The notes under the pieces: model-generated | Seen by the model: only the letters and a program-made list of their open reading frames with translations | Databases searched by the model: none | Told to the model about the DNA's origin: nothing | In this document: positions 8,059-16,190 of the stretch, piece by piece | Numbering within the stretch: position 1 is the stretch's first letter | How the letters are laid out: each line of letters opens with the position of its first letter | Source of the DNA: an uncultured Ignavibacteriales bacterium | GTDB lineage: Bacteria > Bacteroidota > Ignavibacteria > Ignavibacteriales > Ignavibacteriaceae | Reading direction: 5' to 3' | Assembly: GCA_903929035.1 (NCBI GenBank) | Contig: CAIYTF010000168.1 | Location: forward strand, 1 to 36,260 | Length of the DNA: 36,260 nucleotides | Program-made: the position numbers and the translations under genes

Positions 8059-9573
8059 CTACTCTTTCACCGCGACCACCTTTTTCACCCCGTGGCAATC
8101 CGTGCATTTTTGAGAAAGCACCGAATTTGAGAGTTCACCCGGATGCGTGAACGGCATTCCTGATACGTTGCTTTGCTTGCCGATTCGTGCTGTTTCCTGT
8201 GCTATAATCGTATGGCAGCTTTCACATTTATTGCCGATTACATTGCCGCTTGCTGATTTATGCTTGCCATCGTGGCACCGGAAACATCCGTCATAATATA
8301 GATGCCCGATATTATTCGGATAGTTTTTCCAGTTTGCTTTCATTTCAGGGAAATAGTTTCGTGAATATAACCGTTGAACCGCGGCAATGGCTGAATCAAT
8401 CACAACTGATTTTTGCTTTGAAATGCCCGGATAATTTCCGGCATAAAAAGTCCGTATGGTGTTGGTGATTTCGTTTGCAGCTTCTGCTTTATCTCTATAA
8501 TCTTTTTCTAAAGCATCCACTGCCACCGTCTTTATATAAGGAAGCGATGCATCTATCGCGCCGGTTGATATGGCGTGGTTTACTTCCATATCAGGTTCGC
8601 GATAAATATGCGATGGGCGGTTATGGCAATCGATACAATCCATACGGCGCAGTTCTTCTTTTGATTTCTCGATCACGCTCTTATCAACATCAGTTGCATA
8701 AAATACTTCTTCGGTGCCGTCTTTTTTCACCCATTTGATATATGGAATTGATTGTCTCCTTTTATCGGAAAACCCGTAGAATACCGCGTTAGCCTCGTTA
8801 ACGTGCCAATGGATACCGCTTGCCACTCCCCCGTCATTTTTGCTTTGCCCGATTTTCACGAGCATTGTCATAGATTCGCGCGAGTTATTCTCATCAGGGA
8901 GGTAGTAATTTCGCTCAAGTTTTTTTTCGGTATAGAAATGTTTGGGCCAGTGGCACTGCTCGCAGGTTTGCTGGGCAGGGCGCAAGTTTTCAATCGGCGT
9001 GGGAATCGGACGTGAATATTTATTAAACATAACGGAATACATTTGATACGAACCCGATATTTTTGCCCGCACGAACCAGTCCGCTCCTGAACCTATATGA
9101 CATTTAACACACCCCACCCGCGAGTGCGGTGAATCTTTATAAGCAGTGTATTCAGGGGTCATAACTGAATGACAAATAGTACCGCAAAACTCATCTGAAT
9201 CCGTATATTCATAAGCCTTAAAACTGCCGAATGCCGATCCAACCAGCAAACCTATTGTTCCTGCCGTGAAAACAATTATTGTTCTTCTCTTTACCGGATC
9301 GTTAAAATCTATTACGGGGAGATGTTTACCTCTGACGATACCTGTCTTTTTTCTAATGTAATCTCTATATGCGCCATAGCCGATAAGTACAAGTCCGCTT
9401 ATCATTATCGATGGCAGAATAATGAATGCAATAATTCCCATATAGGGCTTTGGCTCTTTTGTAAAAAACTCGAGGATAATCAAAAAAGCAATCAGCCCCG
9501 CGCAAATTGCAGCAATTACAGAACCTGCTACTGATATCGGATTATAGAACTCATCAGGAAATTTTCTTTTCAT
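8059..9573 (-). CDS. Seven-haem NapC/NrfH-family inner-membrane cytochrome, ImcH-like
   Basis: A 504-residue protein with three hydrophobic segments (residues ~14-36, 45-67, 98-117) followed by a periplasmic cytochrome domain. Haem sites start at Cys130, 155, 204, 313, 430, 450 and 490. The first is CGTICH (three residues between the cysteines) and the other six are CXXCH. The block FCGTICHSVMTPEYTAY and the motif VGCVKCHIGSGADWFV are the NapC/NirT quinol-oxidising module. The seven haems and three TM segments resemble ImcH of Geobacter, which passes electrons from menaquinol to periplasmic cytochromes; that match is from memory of the family. No NrfA or NapA partner is present, which argues against a nitrite or nitrate role. 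It is the last gene of the operon, 27 bp after the cytochrome b gene. Confidence 0.88.
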   Translation of the reverse strand: MKRKFPDEFYNPISVAGSVIAAICAGLIAFLIILEFFTKEPKPYMGIIAFIILPSIMISGLVLIGYGAYRDYIRKKTGIVRGKHLPVIDFNDPVKRRTIIVFTAGTIGLLVGSAFGSFKAYEYTDSDEFCGTICHSVMTPEYTAYKDSPHSRVGCVKCHIGSGADWFVRAKISGSYQMYSVMFNKYSRPIPTPIENLRPAQQTCEQCHWPKHFYTEKKLERNYYLPDENNSRESMTMLVKIGQSKNDGGVASGIHWHVNEANAVFYGFSDKRRQSIPYIKWVKKDGTEEVFYATDVDKSVIEKSKEELRRMDCIDCHNRPSHIYREPDMEVNHAISTGAIDASLPYIKTVAVDALEKDYRDKAEAANEITNTIRTFYAGNYPGISKQKSVVIDSAIAAVQRLYSRNYFPEMKANWKNYPNNIGHLYYDGCFRCHDGKHKSASGNVIGNKCESCHTIIAQETARIGKQSNVSGMPFTHPGELSNSVLSQKCTDCHGVKKVVAVKE

Positions 9574-9600
9574 AATATATCTTAATTATATCTTTCAGTT

Positions 9601-10440
9601 TTAACGGTATGCAAAAATCATCGCGTATATTATCCATATAACGATGAAAAGACCAAGTGAGAGGGCAGTCCACCCGAAAATTTTAATTGTCCGAATGACA
9701 ATTGGCTGATAAGGTTCCACGAGGTAATTTTCCAGTTCGCCTTTTTCTACAAGCTCTTTATATTCGGCCGGACGGTCGAGCTTAAATTCTTCAAGAGGAA
9801 TACGCCCTGTAAAAATAACTATATCCATCGGAAATTTTTCAGGTCTGAGGTGCGTGTTGAAAAAATGCACGGTAAATATAAATCCCGTGGCAAGCAGTGC
9901 CTCATCGCTATGGATTATTGTTGCCACGTTCAATGCCCATCCGGGAAGGAATTGTGTGAAAAAAACCGGAAACCATAGCGTTGCACCTGTTGAGCCGATA
10001 ACGAATATACCCCAAAAAACTGCAAAGTAGTCAAACTTTTCCCAATAAGTCCATCTCCCGTATAGCGGACGTTCGCCCCTGAAAGCGAACCACTTCATTG
10101 ATGCTTTGAAATCATCCCAATCTTTCCTGTTAAATAGCATTGAATCCGGACCTAAAATAAGAGATTTCCAAGAATGAAATATTTTCCGTTTCATCCTGAT
10201 AATGTCGAAAATATGGGTGATAAAAACAATTATCATTATTATTGCCGCGAAGCGGTGAATATTTCCTGCAGTTTCAAATCCGCCGAGCAGATGCGAAAGA
10301 AAGTATGCCCAGCTTGTATATGCGAATTTTAATGACATACCCGTCAGTGCCAAACTAATAAAACTAACTATCATCAGGATATGCAATAGCCGCTGAAGGC
10401 GGGTGAATCGCTGAAACTGTAATTTTGGCTTTTTAGTCAT
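9601..10440 (-). CDS. Membrane cytochrome b subunit (FdnI/HydC-like)
   Basis: A 279-residue integral membrane protein with about five hydrophobic segments (roughly 18-36, 63-80, 136-158, 181-196, 252-277). Likely b-haem ligands are His20, His62, His76, His177 and His192, in the arrangement seen in formate dehydrogenase/hydrogenase cytochrome b subunits. It resembles the membrane half of the 13-haem fusion encoded upstream: both have HI or HR pairs, a W-x-Y/S-x-x-E-K-x-x-Y/Y-W region and a conserved FN-x-x-P/YPM tail. It lies 4 bp after the 19-haem gene, so the two are probably translated together. The 19-haem protein with this b subunit would form a split version of the fused c-b protein. Confidence 0.85.
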   Translation of the reverse strand: MTKKPKLQFQRFTRLQRLLHILMIVSFISLALTGMSLKFAYTSWAYFLSHLLGGFETAGNIHRFAAIIMIIVFITHIFDIIRMKRKIFHSWKSLILGPDSMLFNRKDWDDFKASMKWFAFRGERPLYGRWTYWEKFDYFAVFWGIFVIGSTGATLWFPVFFTQFLPGWALNVATIIHSDEALLATGFIFTVHFFNTHLRPEKFPMDIVIFTGRIPLEEFKLDRPAEYKELVEKGELENYLVEPYQPIVIRTIKIFGWTALSLGLFIVIWIIYAMIFAYR

Positions 10441-10444
10441 ATTA

Positions 10445-12433
10445 TTACTCCTTTCCCTGTTCGTTTTGTTTTATAGTATCCGGTTCTTCGGCTGAATCAA
10501 GTTTTTCTTTTTCTTCCAACTCTTTAAGTTTTTTCTTCCATTGAAATGATCGCGGCAGCCACAGCAAAGTGTGGGCACCGGCTATAATAAAAGTGCTGAC
10601 CAGAAGCCCCGTCATACCCCAGAATACCCAAAATAACCAAGGATATCTTTGTGGATCGTGATGGGTGGCGTGGGTAAGGTATCCCGCGAATCTTCGCGTG
10701 GCTCCCGGGTGGCATTTTTGGCAGGTTTGCGCGACATTCTGCCTGCTTAAATGTGAAGCAGGGTTAGTCGGGGGAAGAATATCGTGCGAACCGTGGCAAT
10801 CGTAACATTTTGCCGTTTTTGAATAGCCAAGCTGCGAAACTTTACCGTGGTAGGTTTCAAAATATGTTTTAGCAATTTCTTCGTGACACTTTCCGCACAT
10901 CGTCATCACGCCAAGTTTAAAATTATCTCCATCGGTGCGGGTGATAGTATGCGATGAATGGCAGTCGTTGCATTTTGGCAGTTTTTTATCAGTCTTTGTA
11001 ATATCAGGCGAATGGATGCTTTTTGCAAATTTTTCCTCGATACCGCTGTGACAATTACCGCAGGTCGCGGCAATATTCTTCGGGTTAATACTTGAAAGTG
11101 CATCAGAACTCGGTAATTCGCGATGTGCCGTGTGGCAGTCGGTGCATTTGGCGGTAACGGTAAGCCCGCTTTTCAAAAGCCCTTTGCCGTGAACACTTTC
11201 CCTGTATTCTTCTATAATGTTGTCGGCTTTGTTCTTTATTCTTTGGGCGGCAACCTGTCCGGGACGATGGCATTGAGCGCAAAGTTTTGGGATGTTGGTG
11301 GCGAAAATAGGAGATCGGCTGTCGCGCCTGCCAAGAATATGATGAGTTCCGTGGCATTCAGAGCAGATAGGGGCGTTTTCATCATTCTTTGCAAATAATT
11401 TTCCGTGAGTGCTGAGTTTATATTCCTCGCCGACTGCCGCGTGGCACGACGCGCATTCAACTTTCTTTGTAATAGATTCACACGGTCTAAGTTTCGATGG
11501 ATTAACAGTGGAATGGCATTGGCTGCAAGCAACCTTATTATGCCGCGAGTCTTTAGCTTCTGCAATATCAACAAACATTGAATGCCCGTCTTTCGATGAT
11601 TTCAATCCTTGGTTAGCGTGACATTTCATACAATCGCTGTCAGCCATACCTTGGTCATAGAATACTTTTCTTGCTTTATGGGGCTGATGACAGTCAACAC
11701 AAGCCGGCAGAACGTGGGCTTCTTTTTCCCAAAGTTCACCTTTTATTATTTTCCGGTGAACATTCTCTATACCCATATGGCATTGAGTGCAGGTAGCGGC
11801 AATATTTTTTCGCGCGATGCTTGAACGCGGATCGGTGTGCGGAAGAATACGGTGCGGTGTATGGCAGGAAGCACAGGTGGCCGATACGGTAAGACCCTTC
11901 TTTAATAATCCTTCGCCGTGAATACTCTCTGAATAATTTTCAATAATATGGTCCTGCGGAATATCGCGTTGTAATTGAACAGGCGAGCCTTCTCTATGGC
12001 ATTTCCCGCACAGGAAAGGAACTTTAAGAGCAAAGGTCATCGAGCGTGGGTCTTTTTTCTTGAGAATATCGTGATTTCCGTGGCAGTCAACACAGCCGGG
12101 AGCTAAGGGGTCGCCCTTGGCTTTTGCTTTCCCGTGCAAACCTTCAGAATATAGTTTTTGAGCTTCATCGTGGCAGGCTCCGCATTGGGCACGTTTCAGT
12201 TTTTCCTCGTGCGGAAAATCGGCACCTTTTAAGTCAACGTGACAGTCTATACATTTGTTTTTAATGTGGACAGAGCCTTTGAGCTTTTTTTCATCCACGT
12301 AAACGGAAAACGATTTCCCGTTTCGGGAGCCTTTGGCGGTTTTGTCATCGTGGCAGGAAAGACAGTCGCCGTTTTCCTGAGCAAAGGTGTAAAACCGTAA
12401 AAACAGGATTACTAAAAGAATAAGCCTTTTCAT
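10445..12433 (-). CDS. 19-haem c-type cytochrome with C-terminal membrane anchor
   Basis: A 662-residue exported protein: signal peptide at residues 1-18, nineteen CXXCH motifs between residues 24 and 574, then one membrane segment (~598-626) and a charged Glu/Lys-rich cytoplasmic tail. The haem region contains an internal duplication. Residues ~100-220 and ~343-462 align with an offset of about 242 residues; compare ESIHGEGLLKKGLTV at 169 with ESVHGKGLLKSGLTV at 412, each followed by a CXXCH and KNIAATC. Many H-G-x-x and C-x-x-C-H-G-x-H pairs suggest bis-His haem ligation. It probably acts as a periplasmic electron store or wire, paired with the cytochrome b encoded 4 bp downstream. No porin or extracellular partner is nearby. 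Confidence 0.92.
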   Translation of the reverse strand: MKRLILLVILFLRFYTFAQENGDCLSCHDDKTAKGSRNGKSFSVYVDEKKLKGSVHIKNKCIDCHVDLKGADFPHEEKLKRAQCGACHDEAQKLYSEGLHGKAKAKGDPLAPGCVDCHGNHDILKKKDPRSMTFALKVPFLCGKCHREGSPVQLQRDIPQDHIIENYSESIHGEGLLKKGLTVSATCASCHTPHRILPHTDPRSSIARKNIAATCTQCHMGIENVHRKIIKGELWEKEAHVLPACVDCHQPHKARKVFYDQGMADSDCMKCHANQGLKSSKDGHSMFVDIAEAKDSRHNKVACSQCHSTVNPSKLRPCESITKKVECASCHAAVGEEYKLSTHGKLFAKNDENAPICSECHGTHHILGRRDSRSPIFATNIPKLCAQCHRPGQVAAQRIKNKADNIIEEYRESVHGKGLLKSGLTVTAKCTDCHTAHRELPSSDALSSINPKNIAATCGNCHSGIEEKFAKSIHSPDITKTDKKLPKCNDCHSSHTITRTDGDNFKLGVMTMCGKCHEEIAKTYFETYHGKVSQLGYSKTAKCYDCHGSHDILPPTNPASHLSRQNVAQTCQKCHPGATRRFAGYLTHATHHDPQRYPWLFWVFWGMTGLLVSTFIIAGAHTLLWLPRSFQWKKKLKELEEKEKLDSAEEPDTIKQNEQGKE

Positions 12434-12647
12434 TTTTAAGCCTTGTGTAAATTTTTAAAGGTGCGTCTTATATGCCGCAAAATTTCTGAATCACAGTTTA
12501 AAAGTTAGGAAATTGTTTTTCTATTAAAGAAACCCTTTACATCTTCTAAATCTTACCTTTGCGATCTTCGCGTCTTCGCGTGAAAAATTGTTTATGTTAT
12601 TTCTTAACGAGTCCTAACGCGCTTCAAGAATCCGGTTAATCCGTGAT
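12434..12647. repeat. Spacer carrying the second 81-bp repeat and a GAATCACGG repeat
   Basis: This 214-bp gap inside the cytochrome operon holds the reverse copy of the 81-bp repeat at 12536-12616. Next to it is GAATCACGGATTAACCGGATT (minus strand, about 12633-12654), which begins inside the stop codon of the upstream 13-haem gene and recurs near 27650-27678. It is the only long gap in the operon, so it could contain a secondary promoter or a processing site. No promoter motif was recognised. Confidence 0.75.
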
Positions 12648-14804
12648 TCAGACAGTTTTGTTTTCTTCAGAAGCTGACTGCTCTTTTATTCTTTCCAGCT
12701 CAAGCGGGTGCTCATCTGCCATCTCTTCTTCGGTGATTGTGCCCTTTATCCAAGCTAAGTTCATCGGGTAAATGTCAGGATTAAATAAAACAAAATAAAA
12801 ATGCCAAACAAGGACAGCGAGGAATGCTAACCAAGCTTCGTAATAGTGTATTGTCCTGGCAACATCCCATCCTAATTTGGTGAAAAGACCAATAAAAGTA
12901 TTATCAAACCACAAAATAAATCCCGTTGCTGTCATTACAATTGTGCCCCATATCAAAGCCCAATATTCGGATTTTTCAATATAGCTGAATCGGTCGAGTT
13001 TTGGTTTTTCGGAACTCAACCCAATGTTATACTTTAAAACGCCAATTGCATCGGTAATATCTTTCAGCCTTGGCAGCAGATCAAAGAATAATTGCCGACC
13101 GCTCTGACTGAAAGCAAGATAGTATATATGGAACAAACTTGTGGTTACCAATATAACAGCCGCGATACGGTGGAGGATGCTTCTTAATTCAAAAGCATAA
13201 GGACTAATGTCTCTTATTGTACGCACCCACCAAGAATCTGGGAAATGCAGCATAAATCCGGTAAGTATCAACGTGAAGAAACCGACTGTAAGCAAAATAT
13301 GCTGTATTCTTTCGTTGAGTGTCATACGAAGGTATAGCGAGTGACCGTGATGTTCATAAGGGATAAGACCGCGCTGCCTCATCTTTTTGATTTTAGCTTT
13401 TTTGATAAAATCAATGAAATTATGGATAAACATACTGCCGATAGTAACACCGATAATAATCATATAGATGCTGACAATCCAATATAACAGCGGCTCTTCT
13501 TTTTCTTTTAACGTGATATGAACACTGCCAACGGTAAAATTCCTGTTGGCACCCGGATGACATTTGCCGCAGGTCTTTACCAAGTTCCGTTTATTTACTG
13601 TTGAAGTTGTATCTGCTGAAGCCTTAATATTGTGAATTCCGTGACAACTGCCGCAATTCGCTATGGTTACAGAACCACCTTTCAATGCCAATCCGTGGTA
13701 TGAGTCGGAAAATGTCTTGAAACGGTTTGCCTGCATTCCATACTTATCAGTGAGCGTCATAGAACTGTGGCACTTGGAACAAATTTGTTCTGCTACATTC
13801 CTGAATGCTACTGCCGCGTTCGGGTCATTATGCTTTAATATGGTATGTTCGCCGTGGCAATCGGTGCAGACAGGTGCATCATTGCTTCCTTTGGCGACTG
13901 CCAATCCGTGAACACTTGCCGCGTATTGCCGTGCTATTTCGGTATGACATTTTCCGCAGGTTGATGGAATATTCTTTTTAGCAATAGAAGCACTTTTGTC
14001 TTCGGTGCCTTGAATTGTATGAACTGTATGGCAGTCAACACAGCCGGCGGCAGCACCTTTTCCTGCACGCAATGCTTTCCCGTGCACGCTTTGGTCGTAG
14101 GACTGAATAAAACTTTTTTTGTAAGAAAACTTTTCACGCACGGCAGGGTCATCAAGATGGCAGGCAAGGCACAGTTTTTCTTGAGCTAATTTTGCTTTTA
14201 CCGTATCACCGCCAAAACCTTTAGTGGTAATTTGTTGGTTGTGGCAGGTTAAACAGGAAGGAGCTTCTTTTTCTCCTGATTGACCGGCTCTAAAATGCGA
14301 TGATTGAGCAAATTGATCTGCCTGCTCTTTATGACAATTCGCACAAATCGGGGCAGCTTTGGAAGTGCTGCTAAGTTTAATCTGCTTTGCATTGTGCGTG
14401 CCGTGACAGCCTTTACAATCTGTGCCTGCAGAAATTTCGCCGCCTTTCATCATTCGCGGGTGGAACTGGTGTTTTACAGGTGCGTTTTTGTGGCAGCTTT
14501 GGCAGTTAATGGGCTGGATATTTTCTTTGTGGGGAACATTGCTAATATCAAATCCGGTATGACAGGAAGCGCATTGCAATTTTTTATGAACAGAAACTGC
14601 TAAAACTTTATCGTCAACAAAGAGTTTTACTGTTTTTCCTTTCCGATCCAAAGAAAGGGTTTCATCACTATGGCAGCTCAGGCAATCTTCATTTGTTTGC
14701 GCTTTGTAAGAGGGAGCGATAGTTAAAGAAATTACAAAAAATAAGAAAGAACATTTCCTTAACCAGCCGGTAAGCCCGGCACAAAATTTAAAGTGAACTG
14801 CCAT
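12648..14804 (-). CDS. 13-haem cytochrome c fused to membrane cytochrome b, CbcL-like
   Basis: A 718-residue fusion. Residues 1-35 form an export signal. Thirteen CXXCH motifs lie between Cys41 and Cys412 in the periplasmic part. One hydrophobic segment (~438-462) then leads into a b-type cytochrome domain (~495-680) with His502, His545, His559, His653 and His668 as probable haem ligands. The same architecture, multihaem c plus HydC/FdnI-like b in one chain, is known from CbcL of Geobacter, a menaquinol oxidase used with low-potential acceptors; CbcL as recalled has nine c haems, so this one is larger. It is preceded by the small cytochrome c gene (27 bp) and followed by the 19-haem gene after a repeat-bearing spacer. 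The direction of electron flow is inferred. Confidence 0.88.
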   Translation of the reverse strand: MAVHFKFCAGLTGWLRKCSFLFFVISLTIAPSYKAQTNEDCLSCHSDETLSLDRKGKTVKLFVDDKVLAVSVHKKLQCASCHTGFDISNVPHKENIQPINCQSCHKNAPVKHQFHPRMMKGGEISAGTDCKGCHGTHNAKQIKLSSTSKAAPICANCHKEQADQFAQSSHFRAGQSGEKEAPSCLTCHNQQITTKGFGGDTVKAKLAQEKLCLACHLDDPAVREKFSYKKSFIQSYDQSVHGKALRAGKGAAAGCVDCHTVHTIQGTEDKSASIAKKNIPSTCGKCHTEIARQYAASVHGLAVAKGSNDAPVCTDCHGEHTILKHNDPNAAVAFRNVAEQICSKCHSSMTLTDKYGMQANRFKTFSDSYHGLALKGGSVTIANCGSCHGIHNIKASADTTSTVNKRNLVKTCGKCHPGANRNFTVGSVHITLKEKEEPLLYWIVSIYMIIIGVTIGSMFIHNFIDFIKKAKIKKMRQRGLIPYEHHGHSLYLRMTLNERIQHILLTVGFFTLILTGFMLHFPDSWWVRTIRDISPYAFELRSILHRIAAVILVTTSLFHIYYLAFSQSGRQLFFDLLPRLKDITDAIGVLKYNIGLSSEKPKLDRFSYIEKSEYWALIWGTIVMTATGFILWFDNTFIGLFTKLGWDVARTIHYYEAWLAFLAVLVWHFYFVLFNPDIYPMNLAWIKGTITEEEMADEHPLELERIKEQSASEENKTV

Positions 14805-14831
14805 ATATGATTTTTATTTCTGCTCGATATG

Positions 14832-15179
14832 TTATTTTTTTGCTGACTTTAAGGTGCCAAGCCAATCTGCCAGCTTCTTCAAGTCTTCATCAGGTCCTTT
14901 GAAAGAGACAGGATGAGCTTTCCCTTCCATTTTTTCTTGTTTTACTAAATATTTTTTTAAAAAGTCAGCGTTTTTCACAGAACCGATAGTTGAAAGATCG
15001 GGAGCCGGTTTTTTCGACTTAGTTTCGAGTTTAGCTGACTGAACCGCGTGGCAGGTTCCGCATTTTGAAGCAACAAACACTTTTTTACCTGGAGATTCTT
15101 CACCAGCACTTGCAAATGCAGCTCCGTAAAGAGCGATAATAAAAAACAGGAATAAAATATAAGCGAGTACATTTTTCAT
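14832..15179 (-). CDS. Small monohaem cytochrome c
   Basis: A 115-residue exported protein with a signal peptide (residues ~1-24, ending FASA) and a single haem site CGTCHAV near residue 40. A Met in the KMEGKAHPV segment near residue 84 is a plausible sixth ligand. It ends in the KKLADWLGTLK helix common in class I cytochromes c. It is probably a soluble periplasmic shuttle for the larger membrane-bound cytochromes. It is the first gene after the sigma-54-type promoter, with the putative -12 element about 44 bp from its ATG and an AAAGGA Shine-Dalgarno-like stretch just upstream. Confidence 0.9.
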   Translation of the reverse strand: MKNVLAYILFLFFIIALYGAAFASAGEESPGKKVFVASKCGTCHAVQSAKLETKSKKPAPDLSTIGSVKNADFLKKYLVKQEKMEGKAHPVSFKGPDEDLKKLADWLGTLKSAKK

Positions 15180-15223
15180 TTGATTTTTCCTTTAAAGAAA
15201 TATTGTCATAGGCTTGCTAAAGG

Positions 15224-15238
15224 GCAAATATAGTGCCA
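15224..15238 (-). promoter_or_regulatory. Sigma-54 (-24/-12) promoter of the cytochrome operon
   Basis: Read on the minus strand the sequence is TGGCAC-TATAT-TTGC, followed by CC. This matches the RpoN consensus TGGCAC-N5-TTGC exactly, with the GG and GC dinucleotides at the required spacing. The site lies ~45 bp before the ATG of the first cytochrome gene, in a 324-bp intergenic region. An NtrC-type activator with the sigma-54 contact motif GAFTGA is encoded at 34168-35514. No obvious paired enhancer site was found. Confidence 0.75.
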
Positions 15239-15503
15239 AAACAAAAAACTTACTTAATTGTAAGCATTCACGTTAAATAGGCTTTATTCTCTCAATCTTG
15301 GGAAACCAAAGCAGAGGCATTTTCACTTTTTAGAATTGCCTGAATCAGAAACGCTAAAGAGGCTATTTTGACTTAAAATTTAATTCGCTATATTACACTT
15401 GTAGGTGGGGGAATAAGATGGTTATTTATTATGGCAGTGCATTTTATGTTCCCGTTTTATAAAATGGTGCCTATTCGATTTAAAAATAAAATTTATTTCT
15501 CAT
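15239..15503. other. Upstream region of the cytochrome operon
   Basis: This non-coding stretch lies between the sigma-54 site and the stop codon of the MNT gene. It is the expected place for enhancer-binding sites of an NtrC-family activator. No clear long inverted repeat and no gene was seen. Confidence 0.3.
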
Positions 15504-15824
15504 TTATGCCACTACTTCTACGCCTTCCTCTTTTACTACCGCTATGATAGGAGAAGACTCATCGGTTAAAAACTTTTGCTCGCCAACAGGATAGGGTTCA
15601 ATTCTGTATTCACAACGCTTTTTTCCACCCCATAATAATGAAGCGTACTTATCTTTTTGTATGTCAAATTGTGGCGATACAATCATAACGTCAATATCGC
15701 TTTCAGAAGTAGCAGTACCTCGTGCCTGACTACCATAGATAAATGCTTTGGAAATTGTAATTCCTTCGGAAGTAATTATTTCCAGGTATTCTTTTACTTT
15801 CGCTAAAACTTCGTCAGTAACCAT
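15504..15824 (-). CDS. MNT-type minimal nucleotidyltransferase (partner of HEPN)
   Basis: A 106-residue protein of the DNA polymerase-beta-like nucleotidyltransferase superfamily. The motif GSQARG at residues 31-36 followed by SDIDVMIV (Asp43, Asp45) is the nucleotide- and metal-binding signature. Such small proteins are usually paired with a HEPN protein, either as a toxin-antitoxin pair in which MNT modifies HEPN or as a related housekeeping pair. The HEPN gene lies immediately upstream; in its unshifted form its stop would overlap this start by about 20 bp, as is normal for the pair. The third acidic residue of the fold is not obvious by eye. Confidence 0.85.
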   Translation of the reverse strand: MVTDEVLAKVKEYLEIITSEGITISKAFIYGSQARGTATSESDIDVMIVSPQFDIQKDKYASLLWGGKKRCEYRIEPYPVGEQKFLTDESSPIIAVVKEEGVEVVA

Positions 15825-16190
15825 TCCAACAAGTCCTTTGATTCCATAAAATAATTTTTCGCTGCCTTTTTGCTTGGCGGGACTGCTTTATCTTCAGGGT
15901 ATCTTCACCTCCAACTGATAGAGCATAAGAAAATCCAATAATTTAGATTGTTCCAGACTTAATAATAAATCAGTATTTTGAAAGAGATATTCAAGGTCGT
16001 GTGTTTTTGGAGCCAGTTTTTCAGTACAACGTATATAATGTGCTTTCAATATTTTTTCAATCGCCAGATGGCAGAAGAAAAGTCCAAAAGAAATCTTGTT
16101 CTTCTCAATCAAAAGATCAGCCGTTTCCAAAGCCTCAGTTGCGCCGCCTTTCCATTGGTCAATTTGCTTTTGAATATTAAATCCGGGCAT
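15803..16190 (-). pseudogene. HEPN-domain protein gene with a one-base frameshift
   Basis: From the ATG at 16190 the frame gives a HEPN-type helical protein (FFCHLAIEKILKAHYI, then KTHDLEYLF) that stops after 98 residues with the odd ending LEVKIP. Removing one base near 15907 restores GRYPEDKAVPPSKKAAKNYF and a helical C-terminus ending in LLEWLLTKF, with a stop at 15803. That gives 128 residues, the usual length and C-terminus for the family. So the gene carries a +1 frameshift, or the assembly has an error there. The conserved His64 is present, but a clean RX4-6H motif is not (Arg54 lies ten residues upstream), so RNase activity is uncertain even in the restored form. Confidence 0.8.

Noticed and set aside
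8059-9573. Nitrite reductase quinol dehydrogenase (NrfH) as the function of the 7-haem protein
   Set aside because: NrfH is a short four-haem protein encoded with NrfA. This one has seven haems, three TM segments and no NrfA nearby, so an ImcH-like role fits better.
15420-15440. Second sigma-54-like site (TGGCAG near 15433, plus strand)
   Set aside because: There is no TTGC at the required distance and no gene downstream on that strand.
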